DNA from: CBDHFQ01 sp965262565
GTDB taxonomy: Bacteria; Bacteroidota; Bacteroidia; J057
Length of the DNA stretch: 15,052 nt
Assembly (NCBI GenBank): GCA_965262565.1
Contig: CBDHFQ010000040.1
Coordinates: 1 to 15,052 of the forward strand
Reading direction: 5' to 3'
A model generated the notes under the pieces. That model saw only the letters and a program-made list of their open reading frames with translations, was not told where the DNA came from and did no database searches. Below are positions 1 to 7,002 of the stretch, piece after piece (the first letter of the stretch is position 1; the number at the start of each line of letters is the position of its first letter). Made by a program: the position numbers and the translations under genes.

Positions 1-1774
1 TATTATTATCTGGATTCACTAACCAAACTTTTCTATTTTTTTCGTCCAGTGTAATTGGAGTAGAGTGGGTAGGAAGATCTCTGGTAATTGATTCATGAAC
101 GATTAGGGAAATAGATTTACTCGAAAACCCTCCCCTTCCGTCTTGAACCTGTATAAGCACCTCATAAATTCCCGGTTCTGAAAATGTTTGGGATATTTGA
201 GGAGAAGAGTTCCATTCTGTTTTTCCGTTCCCATCATTAACATCCCATCGATAGCTAAGAGGATCTCCATCAGCATCTGTCGCCTCTGCACTGATCGTTA
301 AATTTGTCCCAACCTGAACTGGGCCTGAGGTACCGTAAGAAAGATCTACAATGGTAGGTGATTCATTCGAAACCCCTCCTGGCCCTCCACCAGTGGTGAA
401 TTGGAACATAAACTCTTCGATTCCATTTCCTGCCACATCTTTAATCCCTCCTTCTATCAGTTTTACTTCATAGGTAGTATTAGGAGATAAAGGTGTTTTG
501 GGAGCAAAATTAATGATATCATAAGATGTAGATACGACATCACCCGCAATAGGCTCTCCTCCTAATGGAGAGACCTGAATAGTTTGATCATTGATAGTTA
601 CATCGTCTAAAGTTTCATTGATCACAAAACCTATAACAGAAGTAAGAGGAAGATTGACATCATCAGAGAAGGGATGATGAAATGACACATAGGGAGGGTT
701 CGTATCCAATTCATCACTGTGTGTATAAAAGAAACTTTCTCCGGTTCCTGACTCAGCTCCACTAGCCATAATCATATGACCAAGGGGAATCCATTGAAAA
801 TCAGAAAAGCTAAGTGGATGTCCTGGAGTATCATATCTCACTTCCACTTCCCTGGTTTCCAGATTCAGTTTTACTCCATTGTGTTGGCGGCCTGTAAAAC
901 CAAATTCATCCTGGAAAAACATATATCTCCCCGGAGCATCCTCTAATTTAACTCCAAATCCATGTTTCAAGTCTGTAGGATCGCTAAAATCTATGGCCAC
1001 TAAATTGTTTCCTCCTTCATTACTATTGTCTCCATTCATGAAGATCAAATAGTTCCGCCAAATGTGATAAGTAGTTGTGTACTGAGTATAATTCCCTTCT
1101 AAGGCATCTAGAAATCGAATATTTTCAGGATCTCCAATATCATACACAGCAGCTCCTCCACCCGAAAATATAAGTAAATTGCCTATTCTAAATTTCAGTT
1201 CCTGGCTAATACTCGCACTAAAATCCGCAATTCCTAACATCTCATCCTTCCTCATATCCCATATGTTATTCCCATCAAAGGTGAGTGGAAAGGTTTCTAA
1301 ATCCTGAACATACTCTTTCCCATTTTCCTCAATAGGAAATGGGGCTGGTTTTGTCCATGGCGTTCGCTGAAGCATATTTGACAGGTCTATGTACTTTGTC
1401 CCAGACCCCAATACTTCGGGCACTTCGTATTCTCTGTAAAATAAGTCCTGTAATTTCCACCATCTGTGTCCATTAGCTCCTCCTCTTTTTTCATCCACCT
1501 TTTCGGGACTAGCGGGATTTGATATATCCCATACCGTGGTATTATCCAATGAGTGTAAATAAACATATCCTCTGTGGATGGTAGCCATCCTTGCCCCACT
1601 ATTAATGTGGGAGAGAAATGTACCTGCAGGCCAGGTTTGTTTTGTCAATTCAGGAGCCTCCTGAAGTTGTTCTATTACCAATACCGATAATCCCATTAAC
1701 AACGTAGTTCCAACAAGGGCTAATATTCCCCGAATAAAAAATCGAGAAAAATTTGCATAAAGTTTTTTAAGCAT
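1..1774 (-). CDS. Multidomain exported protein: LVIVD-type propeller, SbsA-like Ig, PKD, start of YVTN propeller (partial)
   Basis: Translating the minus strand from the ATG at 1774 gives 591 codons without a stop, so the gene continues past the left edge. Residues 1-12 are basic and 13-34 hydrophobic, a signal peptide or membrane anchor. Residues about 60-340 carry beta-propeller-like units of the LVIVD kind (VWDISNPASPEKV at 81-93, VYDIGDPENIRFLDAL at 210-225, LVAIDFSDPTDLK at 258-270). Residues 360-461 look like an SbsA-type Ig domain (PLSPNTTYEV, IKDVAGN, FQFTTG). Residues 471-560 are a PKD domain (ATDADGDPLSYRWD, then FSEPGIYEVLIQVQDG). The visible end, RKVWLVNPDNN at 581-591, reads like the first strand of a YVTN-type propeller. 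No catalytic residues are visible; binding or display at the cell surface is inferred from the domains. The start is chosen because it directly precedes the signal-like segment. No Shine-Dalgarno is seen. The domain calls are from recognition only; the reading frame is certain. Confidence 0.88.
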   Translation of the reverse strand, partial: MLKKLYANFSRFFIRGILALVGTTLLMGLSVLVIEQLQEAPELTKQTWPAGTFLSHINSGARMATIHRGYVYLHSLDNTTVWDISNPASPEKVDEKRGGANGHRWWKLQDLFYREYEVPEVLGSGTKYIDLSNMLQRTPWTKPAPFPIEENGKEYVQDLETFPLTFDGNNIWDMRKDEMLGIADFSASISQELKFRIGNLLIFSGGGAAVYDIGDPENIRFLDALEGNYTQYTTTYHIWRNYLIFMNGDNSNEGGNNLVAIDFSDPTDLKHGFGVKLEDAPGRYMFFQDEFGFTGRQHNGVKLNLETREVEVRYDTPGHPLSFSDFQWIPLGHMIMASGAESGTGESFFYTHSDELDTNPPYVSFHHPFSDDVNLPLTSVIGFVINETLDDVTINDQTIQVSPLGGEPIAGDVVSTSYDIINFAPKTPLSPNTTYEVKLIEGGIKDVAGNGIEEFMFQFTTGGGPGGVSNESPTIVDLSYGTSGPVQVGTNLTISAEATDADGDPLSYRWDVNDGNGKTEWNSSPQISQTFSEPGIYEVLIQVQDGRGGFSSKSISLIVHESITRDLPTHSTPITLDEKNRKVWLVNPDNN

Positions 1775-2520
1775 GAACCTGAATATATTACACTTATTTT
1801 TAATTGATTAAGTTAGTAGTTGATCAAGCCTTTCCCCATTTGGCTGTAGAGACCAACAGAATTTCAGTGTGTAGATATATTAAAAGTTGGAACTAAATAA
1901 TCAGACAAACTAAATTGCCTGTCTGCAGCATCTATAACGTTGGATAAGTTTCTAACCTGGTTAAAAATATTCCGTTGATTTAACCTTATTGACTATTAAT
2001 AAATTAATTATGTGTAGTATAGAAATAGATATTAACAAATTTGCTTAGTACAATTATCGCTATATGATACCATAAAAAAAGAACAAATAAGTTTATCTAA
2101 ATACATAAGCTGTTAATTTTAATCAGGATAATAAGCGGCACTAAATTCAATATGTTCATATGTTCGCTCTATAGTTTGGGTTTAATAAGGATCTAACCCT
2201 TATTTTAGGAATTAAATTTGATAGCAATAGGTTTTCGATTAGGTCATTTAATCTTTGAGGATATTTCAAGGGGATAAAAATGCCAGTGGGTTCCCGAGGA
2301 ATTAATCCGTAATCAGGGGTAAAATAAGCCTAATAATATTCTCATTCATGAATAAACTATAATCTGTCCTATCAAGTGTAGCCTTCATTCATACTGACAC
2401 AGGCTGTAGAATTATTTGTTTAAATATCTCGTCGATCAATATGAGATTCGAACCTCTTTCTAAATGAATTCTATCATATTCATGTCTTCATTAATTTTAC
2501 AATATGATATATAGGATAAA
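1775..2520. other. Long AT-rich intergenic region with no supported gene
   Basis: This 746-base gap separates two minus-strand genes. I find no open frame with protein-like composition and no tRNA or rRNA. It holds small dyads: GGTTAAA/TTTAACC at 1959-1965 and 1979-1985; AATAAGG/CCTTATT at 2184-2190 and 2198-2204, followed by TTTT and competing with a GGGTT/AACCC pairing; and the 10-bp palindrome ATTCATGAAT at 2343-2352. The promoter of the large minus-strand gene should lie near 1775-1900, but no good TAnnTTTG element is visible there. Confidence 0.6.
2472..2509 (-). terminator. Possible weak hairpin downstream of the MerR gene
   Basis: A 9-bp AT-rich inverted repeat (TATCATATT at 2472-2480, AATATGATA at 2501-2509) with a 20-base loop lies 12 bases past the stop codon of the MerR gene on the minus strand. 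No T-tract follows, so termination here is only a possibility suggested by position. Confidence 0.3.
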
Positions 2521-3294
2521 TTAAGATAAATGCGTAACCGCAAAGTGTTTCATCGCTTGTTGCAAGAATTTGGCATATTCAGGCTGTGCTTCTCCGTGGA
2601 CAGTAATAAATCGCTCATCTTGTACATATAATTCTCCCAAGCCAGCATATGCCTCAGCTTGTAAATCTTCCGAGTCTGTCGTACCCCAGAAAGCTCGAAT
2701 CAATGTGTAATGCGTTTCGATAAGTTGTTGGACTTCGACACTATGAGGATCTTTCTTTTTTAATTCAAACAGTTCAAGAATAATATTTTCAAACTCCTTT
2801 GTTAGCTTTGTGAGTCCTTCTTTCCCCAATTTCGAAAGTTCTTTTTCAGATTGTCCCACCACGTCTTCACCATATTCTTCTATGGCCTTCTGACGGTAGC
2901 TTGTTCCCATTTCTTCTGGAAATCCATCGTATAAATCTTCTGGATTAGTAATCATTTGCTCTTGATTAAGTTGGTCAATAGTTTGGTCGATAGTTTTGAG
3001 CAAGGTTGAAATCCTGTATTTTCTTTCCCTCAACGCTGATCTGTGATTTTCTAAGGCCGTGATCAGATCAAACGTTGGATCATCTAACAGTTCTTGAATC
3101 TCTTTGAGGGAGAAGTCCAGTTCCTTATAAAATAAAATTTGTTGAAGGCGAAGGAGTTCCTGATCTCCATAATAGCGATATCCGGCTTCAGTGCGCTTCA
3201 ACGGTTTTAGTAGACCTATGTTATCATAATAATGTAAGGTGCGTATTGTTATGCCTGAAATGGCCGAGACCTCCTTAACTCCATAGATGTTCAT
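2521..3294 (-). CDS. MerR-family transcription regulator with C-terminal TipAS-like domain
   Basis: The 257-residue product has the layout of TipAL, Mta and SkgA regulators. An N-terminal MerR winged-helix DNA-binding domain (about 1-70; YGVKEVSAISGITIRTLHYY, then GLLKP and GYRYY) is followed by a coiled dimerisation helix (about 75-115) and a TipAS-like domain (about 130-257; HYTLIRAFWGT, then AYAGLGELYVQDERF and the C-terminal FLQQAMKHF). In characterised relatives the TipAS domain binds thiopeptides or other hydrophobic drugs and the protein activates its own promoter and efflux genes by untwisting a promoter with a long spacer. The ATG at 3294 is supported by MNIYGVKEVS, the normal MerR start, and by a purine-rich AGAGGAG at 3297-3303. 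A dyad sits inside its own promoter, which suggests autoregulation. No transporter gene that it could control is adjacent in an obvious regulon, so its target is unknown. Confidence 0.92.
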   Translation of the reverse strand: MNIYGVKEVSAISGITIRTLHYYDNIGLLKPLKRTEAGYRYYGDQELLRLQQILFYKELDFSLKEIQELLDDPTFDLITALENHRSALRERKYRISTLLKTIDQTIDQLNQEQMITNPEDLYDGFPEEMGTSYRQKAIEEYGEDVVGQSEKELSKLGKEGLTKLTKEFENIILELFELKKKDPHSVEVQQLIETHYTLIRAFWGTTDSEDLQAEAYAGLGELYVQDERFITVHGEAQPEYAKFLQQAMKHFAVTHLS

Positions 3295-3321
3295 TGCTCC
3301 TCTGTTAGTTTATCGACGATA

Positions 3322-3354
3322 CAAAGGTAGGCTATGACGTAAGGTTAGAGTCAA
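3322..3354 (-). promoter_or_regulatory. Promoter of the MerR gene with MerR-like operator dyad in the spacer
   Basis: On the minus strand TTG (3354-3352, within TTGACT) is followed after 22 bases by TACCTTTG (3329-3322), an exact match to the Bacteroidota -7 element TAnnTTTG. The spacer is at the long end of the range, as expected for a MerR-activated promoter. It contains the imperfect dyad TAnnCT-N8-AGnnTA at 3328-3347, centred between the two elements. The start codon lies 27 bases downstream of the -7 element. The element match is visible; binding by the adjacent regulator is inferred. Confidence 0.65.
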
Positions 3355-3486
3355 GCTTTTTTTCACTTTTCTTGGAAATTTCTCATAAGCACAAAAACAG
3401 TAGCCTATTTACAGAAAGAGTTAAGATTTAGGAAAGCCTAATTAGGAGGTCGATTACTTATAACATAGGAGTATTCCCATATCTAT

Positions 3487-3523
3487 TAAAAAAGAAGATT
3501 CAGACCAATCAAGATCTGAATCT
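3487..3523 (-). terminator. Rho-independent terminator of the ABC-F gene
   Basis: A perfect 9-bp stem (AGATTCAGA at 3496-3504 with TCTGAATCT at 3515-3523) and a 10-base loop is followed on the minus strand by TTCTTTTTTAA. It lies 29 bases past the stop of the ABC-F gene and so separates that gene from the MerR gene. Confidence 0.85.
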
Positions 3524-3552
3524 GTGTTTCTATTCTGAAAAAATTATATTAA

Positions 3553-5175
3553 TCAGGCTGGCTGAAGATACATTTCATCTCTTTGAGCTTTAATTTCTTC
3601 ATTTGCCAGGTAATCACCAAAGGACATTAATTTATCCAACACACCATTAGGCGTCAATTCAATAATTCGATTACACACTGTATCCATAAATTGATGATCA
3701 TGAGTATGTAACATCAAAGAACCATCATAATCCATCAGACTGTTATTAAAAGCCGTAATAGATTCAAGGTCCAGGTGGTTCGTAGGTTCATCCAGAATTA
3801 GTAGGTTGGGTTCTTGAAGCATCATTCGGGCAATCATACAACGCATCTTTTCCCCTCCAGATAATACATCACTCATTTTCAGAGATTCTTCTCCAGAGAA
3901 CAACATCTTTCCTAAAAATCCACGGACATAAGTTTCATCTTTATTCTGGGAGTATTGCCTCAGCCAGTCGATCAAATTCATAGATCCGTCAAAATATTCA
4001 TCATTTTCGTTGGGAAGATAAGCTTTTGTAATTGTCACTCCCCATTTGAAAGAGCCTCCATCCGCTTTTTCTTTTCCCATAATAATTTCGAAGAAGTTGG
4101 AGATGGCTAAAGTATCCCTGGACATAATCGCCATCTTATCTCCTTTATTCATTTCAAAGCTGACGTTGGAAAACAATATCCGATCATCCAAGGATTTTGA
4201 GAGATTTTTAACCTCTAGTACTTGTTTGCCAGCTTCGCGTTCTTGCTTAAAAATAATTGCAGGATATCTTCTTCTGGAAGGAGGTATTTTTTCTAAATCT
4301 AATTTTTCCAACAATTTTTTCCTGGAAGTCGCCTGACGGGATTTAGCTGCATTAGCACTAAACCTTTCTATAAATGATTGAAGTTCTTTTCGCTTTTCTT
4401 CTACCTTTTTATTTCGATCTGCCCTTTGTTTAGATGCAAGCTGACTCATTTCATACCAAAATGTATAATTTCCGGTATACAAATTAATTTTTCCAAAATC
4501 AACATCTGCCACATGCGTACAAACTGAATCTAAGAAGTGCCTGTCGTGAGAAACTACGATGACTATATTTTTATATTCGGCTAAAAAGTTTTCCAGCCAA
4601 CTGATCGTTTCCACGTCAAGGTCGTTCGTGGGCTCGTCCAGTAACAAAATATCTGGATTTCCGAATAATGCCTGCGCTAATAGTACTCGGACTTTTTGAT
4701 TCCCGTTTATCTCATGCATTTGCCTATAATGCAGATCTTCTGAAATCCCTAAGTTGCTTAATAATTCTGCTGCATCACTTTCTGCATTCCAGCCATCCAT
4801 ATCTTCAAATTCCGTACTTAATTCCCCTACTCTAATCCCATCTTCATCACTAAAGTCTGGTTTGGCATAGATGGCATCCATTTCACTTTTGACATCATAC
4901 AATTTTTTATTTCCCATCATGACAGTTTGCAAGACGGTATAATCGTCAAATTCAAAGTGATTCTGCTTAAGGACGGAAATTCGCTGGCCGGGCGTAATAG
5001 ATACAGAGCCGCTATTAGGATCTATTTCTCCTGATAATATCTTTAAAAAAGTAGACTTTCCTGCTCCATTTGCTCCGATAATTCCATAACAATTACCTTC
5101 AGTAAACTTTACGTCCACATCTTCAAATAAGGCTCTCTTACCGAAACGCAAAGAAACGTTTTGAGCTGCTATCAT
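3553..5175 (-). CDS. ABC-F family ATPase, YbiT-like
   Basis: This 540-residue soluble protein has two ABC domains and no membrane segment, the layout of ABC-F ribosome-associated factors; length and signature fit the YbiT/YkpA branch. NBD1 has Walker A GANGAGKST (34-42), Walker B ILLLDE with Glu181, and switch His210 in VSHDR, but its signature is altered (EINGNQK, 155-161). The basic inter-domain linker spans about 240-310 (KKVEEKRKEL, SRKKLLEKL, PPSRRRYP). NBD2 has an intact signature LSGGEK (438-443), Walker B LLILDE with Glu463, and His492, but its Walker A position reads SRDTLAISN (352-360) with no P-loop glycines or lysine. ABC-F proteins work at the ribosomal E site; this branch is linked to translation or ribosome homeostasis rather than to export. 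The start fits the usual first strand (IAAQNVSLRFG). It ends at its own terminator and has its own -7 element. Confidence 0.92.
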   Translation of the reverse strand: MIAAQNVSLRFGKRALFEDVDVKFTEGNCYGIIGANGAGKSTFLKILSGEIDPNSGSVSITPGQRISVLKQNHFEFDDYTVLQTVMMGNKKLYDVKSEMDAIYAKPDFSDEDGIRVGELSTEFEDMDGWNAESDAAELLSNLGISEDLHYRQMHEINGNQKVRVLLAQALFGNPDILLLDEPTNDLDVETISWLENFLAEYKNIVIVVSHDRHFLDSVCTHVADVDFGKINLYTGNYTFWYEMSQLASKQRADRNKKVEEKRKELQSFIERFSANAAKSRQATSRKKLLEKLDLEKIPPSRRRYPAIIFKQEREAGKQVLEVKNLSKSLDDRILFSNVSFEMNKGDKMAIMSRDTLAISNFFEIIMGKEKADGGSFKWGVTITKAYLPNENDEYFDGSMNLIDWLRQYSQNKDETYVRGFLGKMLFSGEESLKMSDVLSGGEKMRCMIARMMLQEPNLLILDEPTNHLDLESITAFNNSLMDYDGSLMLHTHDHQFMDTVCNRIIELTPNGVLDKLMSFGDYLANEEIKAQRDEMYLQPA

Positions 5176-5197
5176 AAGTATTTCTAACTTGTGCTAT

Positions 5198-5222
5198 TTG
5201 TAATGTTAACAATGCAAAGGTA
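5198..5222 (-). promoter_or_regulatory. ABC-F promoter -7 element with overlapping dyad
   Basis: On the minus strand TACCTTTG (5222-5215) exactly matches the Bacteroidota -7 element and is identical to the one before the MerR gene. A good -33 TTG is not at the expected distance; only a T-run (5242-5237) is there. The element overlaps a 20-base imperfect palindrome at 5198-5217 centred on GTTAAC, with 8 of 10 positions paired per arm. The dyad could be an operator at the transcription start or a leader hairpin. Confidence 0.55.
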
Positions 5223-5254
5223 ACTAATTTTTAAGGAAAAAATTACAGCTAGTT

Positions 5255-5689
5255 TCAATCTCCTTTTATCATATTTATGATTGCCTGCATAGCTAATATG
5301 TAACTATGCTTCCCAAAACCTGAGATAAGACCATGGCAAGCCGCACTAATAACGGATTGATGCCGAAACGGCTCTCTCACAAAAATATGAGACAGGTGAA
5401 TTTCTACTTTGGGTAATTTCAGTATATTCAATGCATCCATAATCGCATAGCTGTAATGAGTGTAGGCCCCTGCATTTATTAGCAACCCATCTGCTGATTC
5501 ATCAAAGGCAGCATGAATACGATCTATAATGGCACCTTCATGATTTGACTGAAAATGATCCAACGATACTTCAGGAAATCTTCTGTGCAACTCCTCCAAG
5601 ATATCCTTCAGGCTATCTGCCCCGTAAATACCGGGATCTCTCTTTCCCAGCATATTAAGATTCGGACCATTTATAAGAAGAATTTTCAT
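5255..5689 (-). CDS. aroQ: Type II 3-dehydroquinate dehydratase
   Basis: The 144-residue product catalyses dehydration of 3-dehydroquinate to 3-dehydroshikimate, step three of the shikimate pathway, in the cytoplasm as a dodecamer. It has the normal type II length. Visible motifs are INGPNLNMLGKRDPGIYG (6-23), with the catalytic Tyr22 and nearby Arg17; INAGAYTHYS (71-80), with Asn72 and His78; and VEIHLSHIFVREPFRH (95-110), with the general acid His98 and substrate-binding Arg105 and Arg109. The frame stays open upstream to an ATG at 5776, but that start would add 29 hydrophobic or aromatic residues and overlap xerD; the ATG at 5689 begins MKILLINGPN, the family's usual N-terminus. It is divergent from xerD across 54 bases and lies 79 bases upstream of the ABC-F gene on the same strand, so some co-transcription is possible. 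Confidence 0.96.
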   Translation of the reverse strand: MKILLINGPNLNMLGKRDPGIYGADSLKDILEELHRRFPEVSLDHFQSNHEGAIIDRIHAAFDESADGLLINAGAYTHYSYAIMDALNILKLPKVEIHLSHIFVREPFRHQSVISAACHGLISGFGKHSYILAMQAIINMIKGD

Positions 5690-5743
5690 ATTTAATGAAT
5701 TATGTGAATATTGATAAAAGTAATATTGGTGTGAAAATAAGAT

Positions 5744-6646
5744 ATGAACTGGGAAGAAGCGATTCGTGAATATCAACTTTACCTGAGAATCGAAAGGGGA
5801 ATGTCAGACAATACCCTTAGTGCTTATTTGAGAGATCTCTTGCGATATCGTACTTATACGGAAGAAATACTACAAATTGCAGTCCCTTCACAGCTCAAGT
5901 TAGAAGATATCAGGAAGTTTATTTTATTTCTCGCAGAGGACTGTTTTTTAGGAGAGCGAAGCCTTGCACGGAATATCTCTGTCCTTCGTTCATTTCACAG
6001 CTTCTTGCTAGCTGATGGCATCAGCGCACATGATCCCAGTGAACAACTACATTTACCTCGCTTTCATCAATACCTACCCACCGTCCTAAGCTTTCCAGAA
6101 GTAGAAGCTATATTTTCTACTTTCGACTTAAAAACTCCACATGGCCTTAGAAATCGCGCCATGTTAGAAGTGCTCTATTCTTCAGGCTTAAGAGTTTCTG
6201 AATTGGTACAACTAGACATTTCCCGAGTTTTTAAAGAAGAAGGGTTTATTCGGATTTTAGGTAAGGGGAAAAAAGAACGATTAGTCCCCATAGGTTCACC
6301 TGCTTTAATATTAATTGATCAATATCTTACAGAAGTCCGGTTGAAACAATTACCTAAAGCAGGACATGAGGATGTATTATTTTTAAGCAGGCGAGGAAAA
6401 CAATTATCCAGAGTATTGGTCTTTCAGGTGATTAAAGAAGCTTGTTTGAAAGCAGGGATCAAAAAAAATATTAGTCCCCATACTTTCAGACATACATTCG
6501 CGACTCATTTACTAGAGGGAGGGGCTGATCTTACCTCCGTCCAAGATATGTTGGGACATGAATCAATTACTACTACTGAGATTTACTTACACATGGATAG
6601 AGAGTACCTAAGAGAAATTCATGCAATGTATCATCCTCGGAATTAA
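5744..6646 (+). CDS. xerD: Site-specific tyrosine recombinase XerD
   Basis: The 300-residue protein has the two-domain XerC/XerD form: an N-terminal SAM-like core-binding domain (about 5-90; YLRIERGMSDNTLSAYLRDL) and a C-terminal catalytic domain (about 110-295). All six active-site residues are present: Arg150 in SGLRVSEL, Lys174 in GKGKKERLVP, His246 and Arg249 in SPHTFRH, His272 in LGHESI, and the nucleophile Tyr281 in TEIYLH. Each is shifted by exactly two from the E. coli XerD numbering (148, 172, 244, 247, 270, 279), and the C-terminus ends in HPRN like XerD. It resolves chromosome dimers at dif with XerC during division. Single copy, housekeeping neighbours (aroQ, prmC) and the absence of att-like repeats speak against a mobile-element integrase. 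A near-match -7 element, TAATATTG, lies at 5721-5728. Confidence 0.95.
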   Translation: MNWEEAIREYQLYLRIERGMSDNTLSAYLRDLLRYRTYTEEILQIAVPSQLKLEDIRKFILFLAEDCFLGERSLARNISVLRSFHSFLLADGISAHDPSEQLHLPRFHQYLPTVLSFPEVEAIFSTFDLKTPHGLRNRAMLEVLYSSGLRVSELVQLDISRVFKEEGFIRILGKGKKERLVPIGSPALILIDQYLTEVRLKQLPKAGHEDVLFLSRRGKQLSRVLVFQVIKEACLKAGIKKNISPHTFRHTFATHLLEGGADLTSVQDMLGHESITTTEIYLHMDREYLREIHAMYHPRN

Positions 6647-6726
6647 GGTAGGTTGATTCTAAATAGTTGGTTTTCTGACATCTGAGGCCACTGTTTTCAA
6701 TCATTTACGTTAGAGTAGTATATTTA

Positions 6727-7002
6727 ATGTTCCTTGCTTTAATCTCAACTATTGTGATTCATACGGATTCAAAAAGCAAAATTTCTAATACCTTTTATGG
6801 TAAGGTTAAACAAGTAAGTTCTCTCATCATAGCAGAGATCTTCCAATATTGGCCAACAAGTATAGGTGCGCTATTTATGGTTCTTGTGGGGAAAAAAGGG
6901 TATTCTTTTACTTATTATACAGATGAGTTATCCCAGACCAGTCTATATGTAGGATGGTTTATTCTCCTGTTAATTGGATTCTTCTTCTATTGGTTTATTT
7001 AA
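6727..7002 (+). CDS. Small hydrophobic ORF, possibly a remnant of a membrane protein
   Basis: This 91-residue frame is not recognised. It has a hydrophobic start (FLALISTIVI, 2-11), a middle hydrophobic stretch (about 42-55) and a strong C-terminal membrane segment (LYVGWFILLLIGFFFYWFI, 73-91) ending at the last residue. The same frame is open back to a stop at 6676-6678, and that extra stretch (LRPLFSIIYVRVVYL before Met1) would complete a first transmembrane helix, yet it holds no ATG or GTG. Either the gene uses a rare start or it is a decayed fragment. It runs tail-to-tail into prmC with a 33-base overlap. No ribosome binding site is seen. A chance ORF is possible, but the helix-like pattern makes a remnant or small membrane protein plausible. 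Confidence 0.4.
   Translation: MFLALISTIVIHTDSKSKISNTFYGKVKQVSSLIIAEIFQYWPTSIGALFMVLVGKKGYSFTYYTDELSQTSLYVGWFILLLIGFFFYWFI

Noticed and set aside
2343..2352. Palindrome ATTCATGAAT as an operator
   Set aside because: It is short, AT-rich, not extended by flanking pairing, and not next to a gene start.
2445..2454. GGTTCGAATC on the minus strand, resembling a tRNA T-loop
   Set aside because: The flanking bases do not form a 5-bp T stem (AGAGG against CTCAT), and no acceptor, anticodon or D arm can be built around it.
5690..5776. Longer aroQ reading with a start at 5776
   Set aside because: It adds residues unlike any type II dehydroquinase, overlaps the divergent xerD start, and the ATG at 5689 begins exactly at the family's conserved N-terminus.
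5744..6646. Tyrosine recombinase as a mobile-element integrase
   Set aside because: Spacing of all six active-site residues equals XerD, neighbours are housekeeping genes, and there are no att-like repeats or cargo genes nearby.
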